From Vreelandella rituensis (GTDB taxonomy: Bacteria; Pseudomonadota; Gammaproteobacteria; Pseudomonadales; Halomonadaceae), in the NCBI RefSeq assembly GCF_003336665.1, contig NZ_QPIJ01000006.1, positions 1 to 64,000 of the forward strand: 64,000 nucleotides of DNA, in the 5' to 3' direction. Of this stretch, positions 8,048 to 16,891 are shown piece by piece. The notes beneath the pieces were generated by a model that did not search any database, was not told the origin of the DNA, and was given only the letters and a program-made list of their open reading frames with translations. Every line of letters starts with the position of its first letter. Position 1 is the first letter of the stretch. Made by a program: the position numbers and the translations under genes.

Positions 8048-10566
8048 TAGCCACCACAATGAAGACGCTGCTTTCGCATTACCGGCGGCACCCCGGTCAG
8101 TTGCTGATGCTGCTGCTGGGGTTATGGGTGGCAAGCGCCCTATGGAGCGGCGTTCAGGCGATCAATGCATCGGCCCGCGATAGTTATGCGCGTGCGGAAT
8201 CGTTATTCACCCAAAATCTGGATAGCCTGACCCGCCGTGACGGTGCTCCGCTGAGCCGGGAGACTTACATCGAGCTTCGCCGCAGCGGCCTGGAGGTCTC
8301 GCCATTACTGGAAGGCAATGTCGAAAGCACTGAAGGTGTGCGACTCAGCGTACTGGGTATCGACCCCTTGACCCTGCCCGGCGATAGCGGCTTTGCCAGC
8401 GCCGGAAGCGGTGACGCCCTGGTCGCTTTCATGACGCCGCCCTATCAAACCCAACTGGCGCCGAATACCTTGGAAGCGTTGGGGCTGGCTCAGCAAGACG
8501 TAGCGAATGCCCGTCCGCGACTGGCTAACGGCCATCAATTGCCGCCACTGGTCCTTACGCCGAACCTGCCACCCGACACCCTGCTGATGGATATCGCCGC
8601 CGCGTCCAGGCTGCTTGAGACCAACGGCACCTTCACTCGGCTAGTGGCTAGGCCGGGGGAGATCAGCGATGTGCCCGAAGCACTGCTATTGACCCCCGCC
8701 GCCACCCTGGTATCGCCTGGGCAGCTCACCGAAAGCTTTCACCTCAACCTGACCGCCTTGGCACTGCTGGCCCTGGTGGTAGGGCTGTTCATCGTTCACG
8801 CCGCTCTCGGCCTGGCGCTGGAGCAGCGACTGGGCATGCTGCGCACCCTGCGCGCCCTGGGCGTACCGGGCCGTACGCTGGTGGGCCTTCTGGCCTTGGA
8901 GTTACTGCTGTTAGGCGGCGCCGGTGCCCTGCTGGGTATCGTCAGCGGTGTGTGGCTGGCACAGGCGCTGCTGCCCGATGTCGCGGCGACCCTGGGTAGC
9001 CTGTACGGCGCGGGGGTCGCTGCAGAGCTGAGCCTACCCTGGCACTACTGGCTGGGTGGGCTGGGCGTGACCTTGGGCGGGCTGTTTATCGCAGGGACGG
9101 GGATGCTCTGGCGAGCCGGGCGACTCAGTGTGCTCGGCTTGGGGCAGGCCCAGGCGTGGCGGGCGGGATTTCATCGACAGCTGCGTATAATGAGTATCGC
9201 CGGCGCTTTGGGTGGCTTGATGGCACTGGGATTATGGCTGTGGCTCACCCGCCTGCCTGCCGGTGAGGGCTTGCTGGCAGGCTTCGGTCTGGTAACCATG
9301 CTGCTTCTCGCCAGCGCCCTATGCTTGCCGCCGTTACTGGCCTTGGTGCTGGCCGGTTTGGCCCGGCTGGCTAAAAAAAGGCCGCTCGCCCAATGGGCGC
9401 TGGCAGACCTGCAGCTGCAATTGCCGCGCCTGGCGCTGGCGATGATGGCATTGCTGATCGCGCTTTCCGCCAACCTGGGGGTCAGCAGCATGGTCGGCGG
9501 GTTTCGTCTGACGTTTCTCGACTGGCTGGACCAGCGCCTGGCGGCAGAATTGTACATGCAACCGACCCCTGACTATTTCGAGGAGATCAGCGACTGGCTG
9601 CTGGCGCGCCCTGAAGTCGCGGAGATTTTACCCACCGGCAGTGGCGAAACCACTCTGGTCGAGGCGTTACCCGCCAACGGCCCGGTCCGGACGCTCGCTG
9701 TTCCAGTGAGTATTTTCGGCATCACGCCCGGCGAACGGCTAAGAGCGCATTGGCCGCTACTGGATACCTTGGCCGGACGTGACGCCGCCTGGGCCGCTAT
9801 CACCGACGGCCAGGCGTTGATCAACGAACAGCTGGCCATCGCCCAGAGCATCGCACCGGGAGACCAGCTCAGGCTGAGTTCGCCGACCGGGCCTCAAACG
9901 CTTCAGGTGGTTGGCGTTTATCCGGATTACGGCAATCCCCGTGGCGAGGTAGCCTTGGCGACATCGCAGCTAACCAAGCGCTTTGCGGCTCCGCCAAGTT
10001 CCTTGGGTATTGCGCTGCACGCAGGCGCGAATACAACCAGTTTGCAAAATGCGCTTGTCGAGCAATTCGGGCGCCGGGAAGCATCGACCGGGGTGGAAAC
10101 CCTGACCGACCAGCAAGAGGTCAAGCGGATCGCCACGGGCATCTTCGAGCGCACTTTCAGCATTACCCGAGCACTGAATGCTCTCACCTTGGGCGTTGCT
10201 GCCTTGGCGCTCTTGGCGACACTGCTGGCCCAGTCCCGCGAACGGCGCCGACAACTGGCCCCACTCTGGGCGCTGGGCGTGACGCGTTCGCGATTGGCGG
10301 GGCTTCAGTTATCCCAGCTGTGCGCTGCCGCCCTGGTAACGGCCTTGCTGGCCGTGCCGTTGGGCATCGCGCTGACCGCCTGTCTGGTCTCGGTGATCAA
10401 TGTCGCGGCCTTCGGTTGGCGCCTGCCCTTGCACCTATTTCCCGGGGAAATCTTGCTGACGGTAGGCGTCGCGGTGGGCGTGGCGGCATTGGCCGCGCTG
10501 CTGCCTGTCTTGAGCCTATGGCGAACCCCACCCCGAGAACTGCTTAGCCAGTTTGAAACCACCTGA
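8044..10566 (+). CDS. ABC exporter permease with two FtsX-type domains
   Basis: An 840-residue membrane protein that starts with the ATGA overlapping the ATPase stop. A first transmembrane segment (LLMLLLGLWVASALW) is followed by a periplasmic domain. Three or more helices come next around residues 240-430 (first FtsX block), then a second periplasmic domain, and a final FtsX block (ALLATLLAQSRERRRQLAPLWALGVTRS...). This double-FtsX layout matches the YbbP/AttF-G class of single large permeases. With the ATPase upstream and the AttH-like protein downstream, it fits an Att-type exporter or a mechanotransmitter acting on envelope lipids. The substrate cannot be read from sequence. Confidence 0.88.
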   Translation: MIATTMKTLLSHYRRHPGQLLMLLLGLWVASALWSGVQAINASARDSYARAESLFTQNLDSLTRRDGAPLSRETYIELRRSGLEVSPLLEGNVESTEGVRLSVLGIDPLTLPGDSGFASAGSGDALVAFMTPPYQTQLAPNTLEALGLAQQDVANARPRLANGHQLPPLVLTPNLPPDTLLMDIAAASRLLETNGTFTRLVARPGEISDVPEALLLTPAATLVSPGQLTESFHLNLTALALLALVVGLFIVHAALGLALEQRLGMLRTLRALGVPGRTLVGLLALELLLLGGAGALLGIVSGVWLAQALLPDVAATLGSLYGAGVAAELSLPWHYWLGGLGVTLGGLFIAGTGMLWRAGRLSVLGLGQAQAWRAGFHRQLRIMSIAGALGGLMALGLWLWLTRLPAGEGLLAGFGLVTMLLLASALCLPPLLALVLAGLARLAKKRPLAQWALADLQLQLPRLALAMMALLIALSANLGVSSMVGGFRLTFLDWLDQRLAAELYMQPTPDYFEEISDWLLARPEVAEILPTGSGETTLVEALPANGPVRTLAVPVSIFGITPGERLRAHWPLLDTLAGRDAAWAAITDGQALINEQLAIAQSIAPGDQLRLSSPTGPQTLQVVGVYPDYGNPRGEVALATSQLTKRFAAPPSSLGIALHAGANTTSLQNALVEQFGRREASTGVETLTDQQEVKRIATGIFERTFSITRALNALTLGVAALALLATLLAQSRERRRQLAPLWALGVTRSRLAGLQLSQLCAAALVTALLAVPLGIALTACLVSVINVAAFGWRLPLHLFPGEILLTVGVAVGVAALAALLPVLSLWRTPPRELLSQFETT

Positions 10567-10589
10567 GGCGACTTTATGAGGCGATATCC

Positions 10590-11780
10590 ATGAACCCAGC
10601 CAACCGTCACCCTCGCCGCCTACTTCTCTGGCTGGGGCTGGGAAGTGTTGCGCTACTGCTGGGGCTCTCGCTATGGCTCTTGGAAGACGAAAAGCCATCA
10701 GCGACAGCCACCAGCCAGGGCTTTGCCGGGCTGGGCGCAGATGCCCAAGGCTATGCTCAAGCCAGGCCTGGCATGACGCTTTCCTTTCCCGAGGATCACG
10801 CGGCGCATCCCGACAGCCGCATCGAATGGTGGTACCTGACCGCCAATCTGCAAGACGAGAACGGTATGCCGCTAGGCATTCAGTGGACGCTTTTTCGCCA
10901 GGCCCTGCTGCCGCCTGAAAAGCGCCCAGCCGACCCCGGCCCTTGGGGCACAGACCAGCTATGGATGGCCCATGCTGCGCTTTCCCAAGGAGAAGAACAC
11001 CGTGTCGCCGAGCGTTTTGCACGAAGTAATAGCGCGGTACTCGAGCAAGGTCAGGCCGGTGCTCAAGCGCTACCCTTTCGTGCCTGGCTGGATGATTGGC
11101 AGCTGGCAACCCGGGTAGAAGCCCCCGAGGAGAATACCTTCGAGCGCCTGGAAGTCAGTGCCGAAGAAAGCACTCCCGAAGGCAGTTTCAGTTATCGCCT
11201 GCAGTTGACCGCTGAAGGTCCGTTGGTGCTTCACGGCGAGGAAGGCTTCAGTCGCAAGGCCGCCGATGGCCAAGGGTCGATGTACTACAGTCAGCCGTTC
11301 TGGCGTGTCGAGGGCGAAGTAACCCTGGACGGCACCACCCGAGCGGTGAGCGGGCATGGCTGGCTCGACAGGGAATGGAGCAGCCAGTTGCTCAGCCCCC
11401 AGCAACGTGGCTGGGACTGGTTTTCCCTGCACCTTGAAGATGGCCACAAACTGATGGCCTTTCAGCTGCGCGGTGGCGGAGAAGACGGCGGGGATTATCG
11501 CGCCGGCACCTGGATCACCCCTGAAGGTAACGCCACGGCGCTCTCTTCCAGTGAACTTGTGATGGAGCCGCTGGTCAGCAATAGAGTGGCTGGGCGCGAT
11601 GTGCCAACCCAGTGGCGCCTCCAGGTGCCGAGACACAGGCTTGACCTGGCCATCAAGGCCCCTTTTGCTGATCGCTGGATGACCACCTCGGTGCCTTACT
11701 GGGAGGGCGAGGTAAACGTCACCGATTACGCAAGTGATGAGCCGTTGGGGGTAGGTTATCTTGAAATGACAGGTTATTGA
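10590..11780 (+). CDS. AttH / hydroxyneurosporene synthase (CrtC)-like predicted secreted hydrolase
   Basis: A 396-residue protein with an N-terminal membrane anchor (LLLWLGLGSVALLLGLSLWLL). It then shows the AttH/CrtC lipocalin-like fold: FPEDHAAHPDSRIEWWYLTANL near the N terminus, later SGHGWLDREWSSQLL and GWDWFSLHLEDG. It lies 23 bases after the permease and is the usual third member of such operons. CrtC homologues hydrate carotenoids, but no carotenoid genes are present here, so a catalytic role on a transported lipid-like molecule is only an inference. Confidence 0.85.
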   Translation: MNPANRHPRRLLLWLGLGSVALLLGLSLWLLEDEKPSATATSQGFAGLGADAQGYAQARPGMTLSFPEDHAAHPDSRIEWWYLTANLQDENGMPLGIQWTLFRQALLPPEKRPADPGPWGTDQLWMAHAALSQGEEHRVAERFARSNSAVLEQGQAGAQALPFRAWLDDWQLATRVEAPEENTFERLEVSAEESTPEGSFSYRLQLTAEGPLVLHGEEGFSRKAADGQGSMYYSQPFWRVEGEVTLDGTTRAVSGHGWLDREWSSQLLSPQQRGWDWFSLHLEDGHKLMAFQLRGGGEDGGDYRAGTWITPEGNATALSSSELVMEPLVSNRVAGRDVPTQWRLQVPRHRLDLAIKAPFADRWMTTSVPYWEGEVNVTDYASDEPLGVGYLEMTGY

Positions 11781-11918
11781 GCAAGCCAGCGCTCCAAACG
11801 GACGCTGAAAGCCATCCCGGTTGTTGCAAGGTTGCTGTATAGTGGCGGAGCAGGACATTCAATGACGGAGTCAAAACCACGATTGATCATTCTTTCCAAG
11901 CAAGCACAGGAGGTTCTC

Positions 11919-12230
11919 ATGAAGGTATACAAGCCTGAATGGCAGTGCACGTTTAGCGTAAACGAAGGCGCGGAAGAATCAGCCAGCTGGAAAGAGCGTA
12001 TCGCCTGGCGCCTGCGGGAATTCGCAGACAAGCTGGACAGTGGCGGAAGAACGATCAAGATTGACTGCAATGTAAGCCCCTATGTGAGCCGCCAGGAAGT
12101 CGATACCTGCCTGGGTAAAGGGTTTGAAGTCACCCAGGGGCTGCTCACGCAACTCGCTCATCAAGCTGCCTGCGAAGATGTCATGCGTCATGCAAAAGCA
12201 GACCTTTTCGAGGAAGACTATCAACATTGA
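11919..12230 (+). CDS. Conserved-looking hypothetical protein, 103 aa
   Basis: The ATG at 11919 follows a near-perfect AGGAGG with 6-base spacing, so I prefer it to the longer frame from 11832. The soluble product begins MKVYKPEWQCTFSVNEGAEE, is mildly acidic and shows helical amphipathic stretches (KERIAWRLREFADKLD). No signal, membrane segment or recognised domain. An intrinsic terminator follows at 12372. Confidence 0.6.
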   Translation: MKVYKPEWQCTFSVNEGAEESASWKERIAWRLREFADKLDSGGRTIKIDCNVSPYVSRQEVDTCLGKGFEVTQGLLTQLAHQAACEDVMRHAKADLFEEDYQH

Positions 12231-12371
12231 GGCTTAGCCCAGCGTTGAGGGTTGACGCTTTCAGTTGTTAAAACTGGCAGTTGGTAAAACAGGCAGTCAG
12301 CAGGTAAAGCAGCTAGTGAATAACGCAACAAGTGACACGTCCTTGGATAGACAGCAGTTAAATTGTCATTG

Positions 12372-12405
12372 CACCCCATTCAGGCTTTGCTGAATGGGGT
12401 GTTTT
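12372..12405 (+). terminator. Rho-independent terminator
   Basis: CACCCCATTCAG (12372-12383) and CTGAATGGGGTG (12390-12401) form a 12-bp stem with a GCTTTG loop followed by TTTT. It closes the transcription unit ending with the 103-aa gene and stands just before the convergent argE stop. The 140 bases before it hold no gene that I can support. Confidence 0.9.
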
Positions 12406-12434
12406 CGTTCAGGCCGCTGCTTATTTTCAAGGGC

Positions 12435-13610
12435 TTACTCAAGAGGCTGCTCAAGATCCTTGCCCAAGCGCTGCAAGAACGCCACACAATGCTGCAACTG
12501 CTCGAGTTCAACATATTCATCCGGCTGATGTGCCTGAGCGATACTCCCCGGCCCCAGAATGATCGTCTGCATCCCGCCTGCCTGGAATTGCCCGGCTTCG
12601 GTGGCGTAGGCCACCGCATGGCGGCAGCCGGCTGACTCTTCCGGCAGGTGCCGTCTGGCCAGCGTCATCACCCTGGCGTTATCCCGATCCACCAGCCCCG
12701 GCACGGTGGTATTGAGCAGTTCGGTACTGATCTCGACCTGCTTGCCCTGGTCGCGCAAGCCGATTTCGATGTCGCGGCAATAAGCCTGAAAGCGTTCGAA
12801 GACGGCTTCGAAGGTGTCGGTGGGCAGATGCCGGATTTCCCAGTCGAACTGACATTCCCGGGCCATGATATTGATCGCCGTACCCCCGGCAATCTTGCCC
12901 ACATGCAAACTGGTATGCGGTACGTTGAACGCCGGGTCCACCCGCCCTTCTTGCACCAGCATTTGCATGATGTCTTCGATATAAGTGACCAGACGGGCAG
13001 CAACGTGAACCGCCGAGGTGCCCTGATTGACCTGGCTGCTGTGGGCTTCACGGCCCACCACCCGGGTGCGCAGGTTAGTGGCGCCCTTCTGAGCCACCAC
13101 CGGCTGCATCTCGGTCGGCTCGCCGACGATCACCTGGGCACTGGTGGAGTAGTTCTGACAGAAATGCCGAATCAAGTCCGGCGCGCCCAGGCAGCCGACT
13201 TCCTCGTCATAGGAAAAACCCAGATAAATCGGTTGCTTGAGTGCAGCTTGCGACCATGTCGGGACCATCGCCAGCACACAGGCGATGAAGCCTTTCATGT
13301 CGCAGGTACCGCGCCCGTACAGTCGCCCGTCATTGCCGTCGTGCAGGCGAAAGGGGTCGGTCGACCAGGGCTGCCCTTTCACCGGCACCACATCCGTATG
13401 GCCGGAAAGCATCACGCCGCCCGGCGCCCGGGGGCCGATACGCGCCACCAGGTTGGCTTTGTTGCCGCAGGGACTCATTACCCGGTCCGCCTGAATGCCG
13501 TGCTCGGCCAGATATTGCTCAACGAAATTCACCAGCGCCAGGTTGGATTCGCTGGAAGTGGTGTCAAATGCCACCAGCCGGTCAAGAAGCTCGAGGGTCT
13601 GTTTCATCAA
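12435..13610 (-). CDS. argE: Acetylornithine deacetylase (M20 metallopeptidase)
   Basis: A 391-residue M20 enzyme that removes acetyl from N2-acetylornithine in arginine synthesis. Metal-site motifs are SGHTDVVPV (His, Asp), GRGTCDMKGF (bridging Asp) and SYDEEVGCLG (catalytic Glu pair). Later conserved segments are GEPTEMQPV and the C-terminal AYATEAGQFQ. Length and motif spacing fit ArgE better than DapE, and the HTDVVPVKGQPWSTDPF segment is characteristic. The gene is monocistronic and convergent with the upstream plus-strand unit. Either of two adjacent start Met codons (13610 or 13607) is possible. Confidence 0.9.
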   Translation of the reverse strand: MMKQTLELLDRLVAFDTTSSESNLALVNFVEQYLAEHGIQADRVMSPCGNKANLVARIGPRAPGGVMLSGHTDVVPVKGQPWSTDPFRLHDGNDGRLYGRGTCDMKGFIACVLAMVPTWSQAALKQPIYLGFSYDEEVGCLGAPDLIRHFCQNYSTSAQVIVGEPTEMQPVVAQKGATNLRTRVVGREAHSSQVNQGTSAVHVAARLVTYIEDIMQMLVQEGRVDPAFNVPHTSLHVGKIAGGTAINIMARECQFDWEIRHLPTDTFEAVFERFQAYCRDIEIGLRDQGKQVEISTELLNTTVPGLVDRDNARVMTLARRHLPEESAGCRHAVAYATEAGQFQAGGMQTIILGPGSIAQAHQPDEYVELEQLQHCVAFLQRLGKDLEQPLE

Positions 13611-13791
13611 AATTCCTTACCTGAAAGCGAACGTCCGCCTTCGGCACCCTATCACTGAAATCATGCCCAGCCCACGGCTGTGGGTTCAAGGCTGCCGTTG
13701 ACTCAAGGCTTTTGCCGACACGAAAAAGTGGCTAGGATCGAGTACTCTTGCAACAACGACTACTCTCGCAACAACCCACCTGGAGCGCGAC

Positions 13792-14331
13792 ATGACCACG
13801 GTATATCTCTCGCACGGCCTGGAAAGCGGCCCGGGCGCCATGAAAATGCAAGCCATGAAGGAAGTGGTGGAAGCCCTGGGCGGTTGCGAGGCGGTAGTGA
13901 TGGACTATCGCGGCATGTCCTCCCCAAGCGAACGGCTGCAACATCTGCTGGCTACCCTGGAGCAGCGCCACGCCGACCCCGCAGAGTGCATCATGGCCGG
14001 CTCCAGCCTGGGTGGTTGGGTGAGTGCCGCGGCTAGCGTCAGGCATCCATTGCTGGGCTGCTTTCTGCTGGCTCCGGCATTGGGGCTGGATCGCTACCCG
14101 GAATCCTCGCCGGTCGTCCAGGCGCAACATACCTGGATCATCCATGGCTGGAATGACGACGTCGTGCCCCCCGGACCGATCATCGACTACGCTCAAGCCT
14201 ATCGTTTTCCCTTGCGCATGCTGAATGATGACCATCGTCTGCATGCCAGCCTGAAGACGATACTCGATGACTTCCGGCATTTTTTAACCACCTGCCTGGA
14301 ACCGGCCGCAAGCGAAACGTCAAAAACATGA
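13792..14331 (+). CDS. YqiA-like alpha/beta-hydrolase (predicted esterase)
   Basis: A 179-residue compact alpha/beta hydrolase. The nucleophile elbow is GSSLGGW, the acid is Asp in HGWNDDVVPP and the base is His in NDDHRLH, giving a complete triad. The N-terminal YLSHGLESGPGAMKM carries the oxyanion HG motif. The length matches the YqiA/UPF0227 group of short cytosolic esterases, whose substrates are poorly known. It lies 180 bases from the divergent argE start. Confidence 0.8.
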   Translation: MTTVYLSHGLESGPGAMKMQAMKEVVEALGGCEAVVMDYRGMSSPSERLQHLLATLEQRHADPAECIMAGSSLGGWVSAAASVRHPLLGCFLLAPALGLDRYPESSPVVQAQHTWIIHGWNDDVVPPGPIIDYAQAYRFPLRMLNDDHRLHASLKTILDDFRHFLTTCLEPAASETSKT

Positions 14332-14408
14332 ACCACTGTTAGACAAACACTCAAAAATCCTCTACAAAGAGTATACATCGCACGTTATTCATTGAGAGGA
14401 AGTAACTC

Positions 14409-14579
14409 ATGTTAAGTATTTTCAAACGTGACCCGAAGAAAAAGCTTCAACAAGCCTACGAACGCAAACTACAGGCCGCCATGGAAGCATCGCGCAACGG
14501 CGATATGCGTGCCAATGCGACACTCACTGAAGAGGCCAACGCTCTGTTGAGCAAGATTCAGTCGTTGGAAAAATCCTGA
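14409..14579 (+). CDS. DUF6435-like small protein, 56 aa
   Basis: The ATG at 14409 follows GAGGAAG and opens MLSIFKRDPKKKLQQAYERK, a 56-residue basic, helix-forming protein with a C-terminal EEANALLSKIQSLEKS. This matches the pattern of the DUF6435 (Lacal_2735-like) miniproteins: a short FKRDP-K-KL-Q-Y-KL-AM-A-R-GD signature. It ends 13 bases before the ChaN-like gene and probably shares its transcript. Function unknown. Confidence 0.75.
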   Translation: MLSIFKRDPKKKLQQAYERKLQAAMEASRNGDMRANATLTEEANALLSKIQSLEKS

Positions 14580-14592
14580 GTCAGGAATCCCC

Positions 14593-15522
14593 ATGCCCCA
14601 TCGCGTTCACTTTCGCATACCCAGGCGAGCCACCGCGGTATGGATGCTCGCCATGCTCGCTGTTTTGCCAGGCGCTGCCATGGCCGACAATGACAGCTGC
14701 CCGGCACCGGGCCAATGGTTCAAGGATGGTGCCCTGACGCCCCCCGAAACATTGCTGGCCACTGCCGCTCGGCAAGAGGTGGTGATGCTCGGGGAGCGCC
14801 ATGATGAGAAAGCCCATCACCGTTGGCAGCTGCACACCTTGGCCGGGCTACATGCGCACCGTTCCGACATGGTTATCGGCCTGGAAATGCTCCCCCGCGA
14901 GGCACAGCCGGTGCTGGATGCCTGGGTAGCGGGCGAGCTTGACGAAGAGGCGTTCGTTCGCCGAAGCAACTGGAACGAGGTGTGGGGAATCGACGCCGAG
15001 CTTTATCTGCCTATCCTGCATTTCGCCCGTATGCAGCAAGTCCCGCTGGTCGCTCTGAATATCCAACCGGCGCTGCGCCAACGTCTGGCCCGGGAAGGAT
15101 GGCAGGCTGTGGCCTCCTCCGAGCGCCACGCAATAACCGCGCCCGACGCCGCAACCCCGGCCTACCGAGAACGGTTGACGCAAATCTTCCAACACCATCT
15201 TGCTCCAGAAGAAGAGGAACGGACAGAAAAGGAGGCGCAGCAAGGAAAAGCGCAGGACAGCAACCACGCCGCCCTGGAGACTTTCATTCAGGCCCAGCTG
15301 GCCTGGGACAGAGCCATGGCCGATGGCTTGGCAACGGCGGCACAGAACGGCTCTCTGGCGGTAGGTTTGATGGGTTACGGCCATGTCATTTACGGCGATG
15401 GCGTTCCCCACCAACTGCAAGACTTGGGCATCAGCCGACAAATGGCACTTTTACCCTTGGCCATCAACGACTGTCAGCCGCCCGATGCAAGCCTTGCCGA
15501 TGGCATTTATATTCTGGAGTAG
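14593..15522 (+). CDS. ChaN-like haem-binding-uptake protein (DUF399)
   Basis: A 309-residue exported protein with an N-terminal signal (WMLAMLAVLPGAAMA). The ChaN/Tiki-like core carries VVMLGERHDEKAHH, VIGLEMLPREAQP and the C-terminal GLMGYGHVIYGDGVP. ChaN-family proteins were proposed to bind haem in Campylobacter; the fold is related to Erythromycin-esterase/Tiki hydrolases with conserved Glu/His pairs, so an enzymatic role is possible. No lipobox Cys is seen at the signal cleavage region. A charged insert (EEEERTEKEAQQGKAQDS) lies in the middle. It is convergent with the diguanylate cyclase gene. Confidence 0.8.
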   Translation: MPHRVHFRIPRRATAVWMLAMLAVLPGAAMADNDSCPAPGQWFKDGALTPPETLLATAARQEVVMLGERHDEKAHHRWQLHTLAGLHAHRSDMVIGLEMLPREAQPVLDAWVAGELDEEAFVRRSNWNEVWGIDAELYLPILHFARMQQVPLVALNIQPALRQRLAREGWQAVASSERHAITAPDAATPAYRERLTQIFQHHLAPEEEERTEKEAQQGKAQDSNHAALETFIQAQLAWDRAMADGLATAAQNGSLAVGLMGYGHVIYGDGVPHQLQDLGISRQMALLPLAINDCQPPDASLADGIYILE

Positions 15523-15544
15523 TGCGCCGCCTCAGCCCAGACAC

Positions 15545-16738
15545 TCATCCCAGACAGACACGATTGCGCCCCGTCGACTTGGCATCGTACAGGTAAACAT
15601 CGGCTCGTTTCAGGGTATCTTCCGCCGTTTCGCCGGGTGCGTGCGTCGCCACACCCACGCTGGTGGTGACCGGTACAGGATGTCCGTCATGGTCGAATAA
15701 CGTGGCTGCCTGGATCGCTTCGCGAATGCGCTCCGCCACCATTCCGGCAGCTTCACGACCGGTACCCACCAGAATCACCACGAATTCTTCACCGCCATAA
15801 CGCGCCACGTAGTCGCCGGCTCGCACCTGAAGCGCCAGCAAGCGGGCAAACTCGCGCAACACCTTGTCGCCTACTGAATGGCCATGGGTATCGTTGACCT
15901 TCTTGAAGTGGTCGATGTCCATCATCAACAAGCTATACACTTGCCCTTCTTCAGTGCGCTCGATGTCCTTCAGGCGGCGCTCCAGTGCACCGCGATTGAG
16001 CAAACCGGTCAGGGCATCATGCGTGGCCTGGCGATAAAGGCGCAACAACAGGCTCAGCTGAAAATGATTGGCGGTCAGCGCCACAATCAAGAGCGTGGCC
16101 AGTAACCACTGCGACTGCAATCCCATCGGGGTCAACCAGCTGCCATCCACTTTTTGAGCAAAGCTCAGCAGGACATGCATGGTCACACCGGCGGCCAGAG
16201 ACTCAAGCAGGGTGAACGGGAAAATACTCAGCGTAGCGACCAGAAGGAAGGGAATGAAGCTGTAACCAATCAGCTCATACGTGCCCCCCTGAGGCATCAG
16301 GAAAAGCACCAATGCATAGAAGGCTGCGGGCTGAGCCAGCAATAGGCCCGCGCTCAAACGTATTCGGCCGATTCGGTCCACGCTGCTCCAAGCCAGCCAT
16401 AACACCCCTACAAACCCTAACGTCATCAATAGACGCCCCATGCGGGTATAGACCTGCAGTTCAGCGGGCAACATGATGCCATCGATGAAGATCCAGAGCG
16501 GCGACATGACGGCAAAGATCATACCCACTGCCAGTACCCGGCTACGCAGATAATGAGCGTGAGCGAAGATGAAATCACGGCTGTGATGACGCGAGGATAA
16601 CGTATCCCAAAAAGAGCTCAGCGCCGTACTGACGGGCGAAGATTCTGGGCTGGGTTTCTCATCGGGCTGGTTGCGTCGCTCTTCGTGAGTGGCAGACATT
16701 GTTTGACTTATTTTTTTACCAGACATGGCAACGCTCAT
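15545..16738 (-). CDS. Membrane-bound diguanylate cyclase (GGDEF domain)
   Basis: The 397-residue protein has about six hydrophobic segments between residues 60 and 225 (for example LAVGMIFAVMSPLWIFID and LIVALTANHFQLSLLL), then a C-terminal GGDEF domain. The active-site loop is GGEEF. An inhibitory I-site RAGD lies exactly five residues upstream. DALTGLLNRGALE and MMDIDHFKKVND are intact, so cyclic-di-GMP synthesis with product inhibition is expected. The N-terminal helices do not match a sensor type I can name. The N-terminal 50 residues are disordered-looking, so the true start may be an internal Met. Confidence 0.9.
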   Translation of the reverse strand: MSVAMSGKKISQTMSATHEERRNQPDEKPSPESSPVSTALSSFWDTLSSRHHSRDFIFAHAHYLRSRVLAVGMIFAVMSPLWIFIDGIMLPAELQVYTRMGRLLMTLGFVGVLWLAWSSVDRIGRIRLSAGLLLAQPAAFYALVLFLMPQGGTYELIGYSFIPFLLVATLSIFPFTLLESLAAGVTMHVLLSFAQKVDGSWLTPMGLQSQWLLATLLIVALTANHFQLSLLLRLYRQATHDALTGLLNRGALERRLKDIERTEEGQVYSLLMMDIDHFKKVNDTHGHSVGDKVLREFARLLALQVRAGDYVARYGGEEFVVILVGTGREAAGMVAERIREAIQAATLFDHDGHPVPVTTSVGVATHAPGETAEDTLKRADVYLYDAKSTGRNRVCLG

Positions 16739-16891
16739 GGCTCCAGTGGCAAGTGAGACGTGATAAATACAAAGGCAGCGTGCGTTTCATTTACTGACAG
16801 CTCGCCACTTTTAAAGAAATCAGCTTACGCGATTACTTTCCTCAACCCTTGAGGTTAGTCAATTTTCCTTCACTCACTGAGCCATTCATTC

